A DNA stretch of 64,000 bases from Cercophora sp. LCS_1. Lineage: Eukaryota; Ascomycota; Sordariomycetes; Sordariales; Lasiosphaeriaceae. This document shows positions 62,637 to 64,000 of the stretch, piece after piece. Where the stretch lies: the NCBI GenBank assembly GCA_036250225.1, contig JAPZLL010000024.1, positions 496,001-560,000 of the forward strand, in the 5' to 3' direction. The translations under genes were made by a program, and so were the position numbers. Each line of letters begins with the position of its first letter. Position 1 is the first letter of the stretch. The notes under the pieces are model-generated. The model did no database searches. It was not told the origin of the DNA and was given only the letters and a program-made list of their open reading frames with translations.

Positions 62637-64000
62637 CTACCGACAATCCCACGCCGCCTCGGTATTAACATCCACATCCATCCTCACGAGCGTCTGCACC
62701 TTGGGCGCCCTGCAAATCGGCCTTTGCTTCACAATTTGCAATGTCGACGGGCCAAAACTGGTCACGTTAAACGCCGTCGCGGTAAGCCTCTCCGGCGCGT
62801 TGTTCCCCTCATGCCAATCGACCAAGGCCATCAAGGCATCATGCTTGGGGTCTACCAGCCTGGTGTTATTTGGCATGTAGATGACGCTGTTGGGGTATAC
62901 CAATCCTAGTCCCGTCCCACCAATGTACCACGGGGGATTGTAGGCCAGCGCAGAGCCGAGAAGCACGCAGTGGGACATGCTGGGGATTTCAAAGTAGGCG
63001 AGGCGGTCGTTGGAGGTGCCCCCCGCGAGATCGAAAGCGCGGCGCGTGCCGTGCGAGGATACCCATCCATCCGCCGTTCCGGTGTACATGATGACTTTGC
63101 CTTTGTAGAGCGTGTTCAGCAAAGCCGGGCTGGCGTTGGCGCGCACGTCATTGTCCCCGTCAGATGCATTCCCGAGGAGCCATTTGCCGTGGACGTCGTT
63201 GTCCCAGACGAGACCCGGTTTGTTGAGGAAGTACTGGGCAAATTGCTGCGTGAAGCCGCCGTTTTGGACACTGTCCTGGAGGAACCCGCCGACGGTCATA
63301 TCGGCGATGGATGTGATGTCGAAGCCATCGCCCGCGTAGGTTGTGTTCTCGGGAGGCGTCTTGAACTCTTCGATGATGGTTAGGAAGGCTCGTCGCTGAG
63401 AGATGCTCGTGTTAGTGCCGTTCCAGAGCGCTTCGTTGGTACTACTGTTGCGGAAGAGGTCGTAACACTTGGGAATGTCCCGGATGACGAGGTCGGTCGT
63501 GGAGCCGTCGAGTTCGTTGCACTTGTTGAAGACGTGGGCAGCGACGCGGACTGTCACATCTGGATCCGTGGGAGTGTTTTGAAAGCCGTATGTCTCAGCG
63601 AGCCAGCCGATGCGGGAGAGGATAGGCATCGCGGACTTGACGCCCCAAGCAGGGGAACCGATGAGCATGGCGTCAAAGCTGGTTGGGTCTGCTTCGATCT
63701 GGCGGATGCCCTGACGGCCACCGGTCGAGCACCCAGAGTAATAATCGGCCCTCTTCGGAACACCTTCATAGTAGGCTTTGACGATAGCCTTGGCATAGGG
63801 TAGCGAGACATTCATCACTCTCCAAGCCCAGTCGATCTGGAGGTCCTTCTGGTTCTGTGCCCAGGCAAGGCCAGAGACATCATGGCCGGTATTGGTCGAC
63901 ATGGTTGCCCAGTTGTGCACAGCGCGGCTGAACATGTCGTAGCGGCTGGTGTTTCCGTCGAATCCTCCGTTCCCGATGGTTAGGAATCGTCGATTCCATT
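62637..64000 (-). CDS. Feruloyl esterase/tannase family enzyme (5' end beyond the window)
   Basis: The frame is open from the window edge to the stop at 62637. An ATG at 63935 is internal: the frame upstream reads RRFLTIGNGGFDGN, which is family sequence. The nucleophile motif is GCSTGGRQG. The calcium-loop-like region is near NGTNTSISQRRA, and the catalytic Asp/His region includes TADGWVSSHGTRRAF and MSHC. Cysteines flanking the active site (CS..G and the late SHC) match the CS-D-HC motif of the tannase/feruloyl esterase family. It is likely secreted and hydrolyses ester links of phenolic acids in plant cell wall or tannins. The signal peptide is not in the window. Confidence 0.9.
   Translation of the reverse strand, partial: WNRRFLTIGNGGFDGNTSRYDMFSRAVHNWATMSTNTGHDVSGLAWAQNQKDLQIDWAWRVMNVSLPYAKAIVKAYYEGVPKRADYYSGCSTGGRQGIRQIEADPTSFDAMLIGSPAWGVKSAMPILSRIGWLAETYGFQNTPTDPDVTVRVAAHVFNKCNELDGSTTDLVIRDIPKCYDLFRNSSTNEALWNGTNTSISQRRAFLTIIEEFKTPPENTTYAGDGFDITSIADMTVGGFLQDSVQNGGFTQQFAQYFLNKPGLVWDNDVHGKWLLGNASDGDNDVRANASPALLNTLYKGKVIMYTGTADGWVSSHGTRRAFDLAGGTSNDRLAYFEIPSMSHCVLLGSALAYNPPWYIGGTGLGLVYPNSVIYMPNNTRLVDPKHDALMALVDWHEGNNAPERLTATAFNVTSFGPSTLQIVKQRPICRAPKVQTLVRMDVDVNTEAAWDCR

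Overview
The window is nuclear DNA of a filamentous ascomycete (Pezizomycotina, most likely Sordariomycetes). Genes are split by short spliceosomal introns of about 45-82 bp with GTAAGT/GTACGT-type donors and CTAAC/CTGAC branch sites. Many families are fungal: Zn2Cys6 regulator, AA9 polysaccharide monooxygenase, DUF4360, DUF6594, DUF7703, But2-domain secreted protein, LaeA-like methyltransferase and long CorA-like transporters. No rRNA, tRNA, CRISPR array or intact transposase was found.

Layout. 0-2 kb: gene-free, with two ~340-bp GC-rich repeats head to head that look like LTRs; a third diverged copy lies at about 20.1-20.4 kb. 2-10.2 kb: a 1262-residue protein with an SNTX/MACPF-like N-terminus fused to an AIG1-type P-loop GTPase, a co-oriented Clp/Hsp100-type AAA+ ATPase with UBA-like and ankyrin-like regions, and a divergent coiled-coil protein. 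11-16 kb: GH31 glucosidase, HD-domain hydratase-like protein, DUF4360 secreted protein. 16-24.4 kb: a decayed membrane/ankyrin gene, a LaeA-like methyltransferase with two compensating frameshifts, and a secreted beta-lactamase-like serine hydrolase. 25-33.5 kb: a small two-exon gene, a DUF6594 membrane protein, a frameshifted secreted S33 peptidase-like gene and a Zn2Cys6 factor. 34-44 kb: decayed genes (BNR-like fragment, FAD monooxygenase, ricin-type lectin, BBE-like oxidase) mixed with intact gelsolin-repeat and AA9 genes. 45-64 kb: DUF7703 7-TM protein, a 1730-residue orphan, a DJ-1/PfpI protein, a decayed GMC oxidoreductase, a But2 secreted protein, a multi-exon CorA-like transporter and a partial feruloyl esterase/tannase running off the end.

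Two themes stand out. First, at least seven loci are damaged. Their nonsense codons are mostly TAG, at positions where family context suggests CAG or TGG, which fits CpA-to-TpA change (RIP-like or deamination). Second, the SNTX-GTPase / AAA+ / coiled-coil block resembles an animal-type immunity domain set in a fungus and is the best candidate here for a poorly described system. Secreted lignocellulose- and aromatic-directed enzymes (AA9, tannase/feruloyl esterase, GMC, BBE, FAD monooxygenase) suggest a plant-associated or saprotrophic life. All exon joins were made by eye and have no transcript support.
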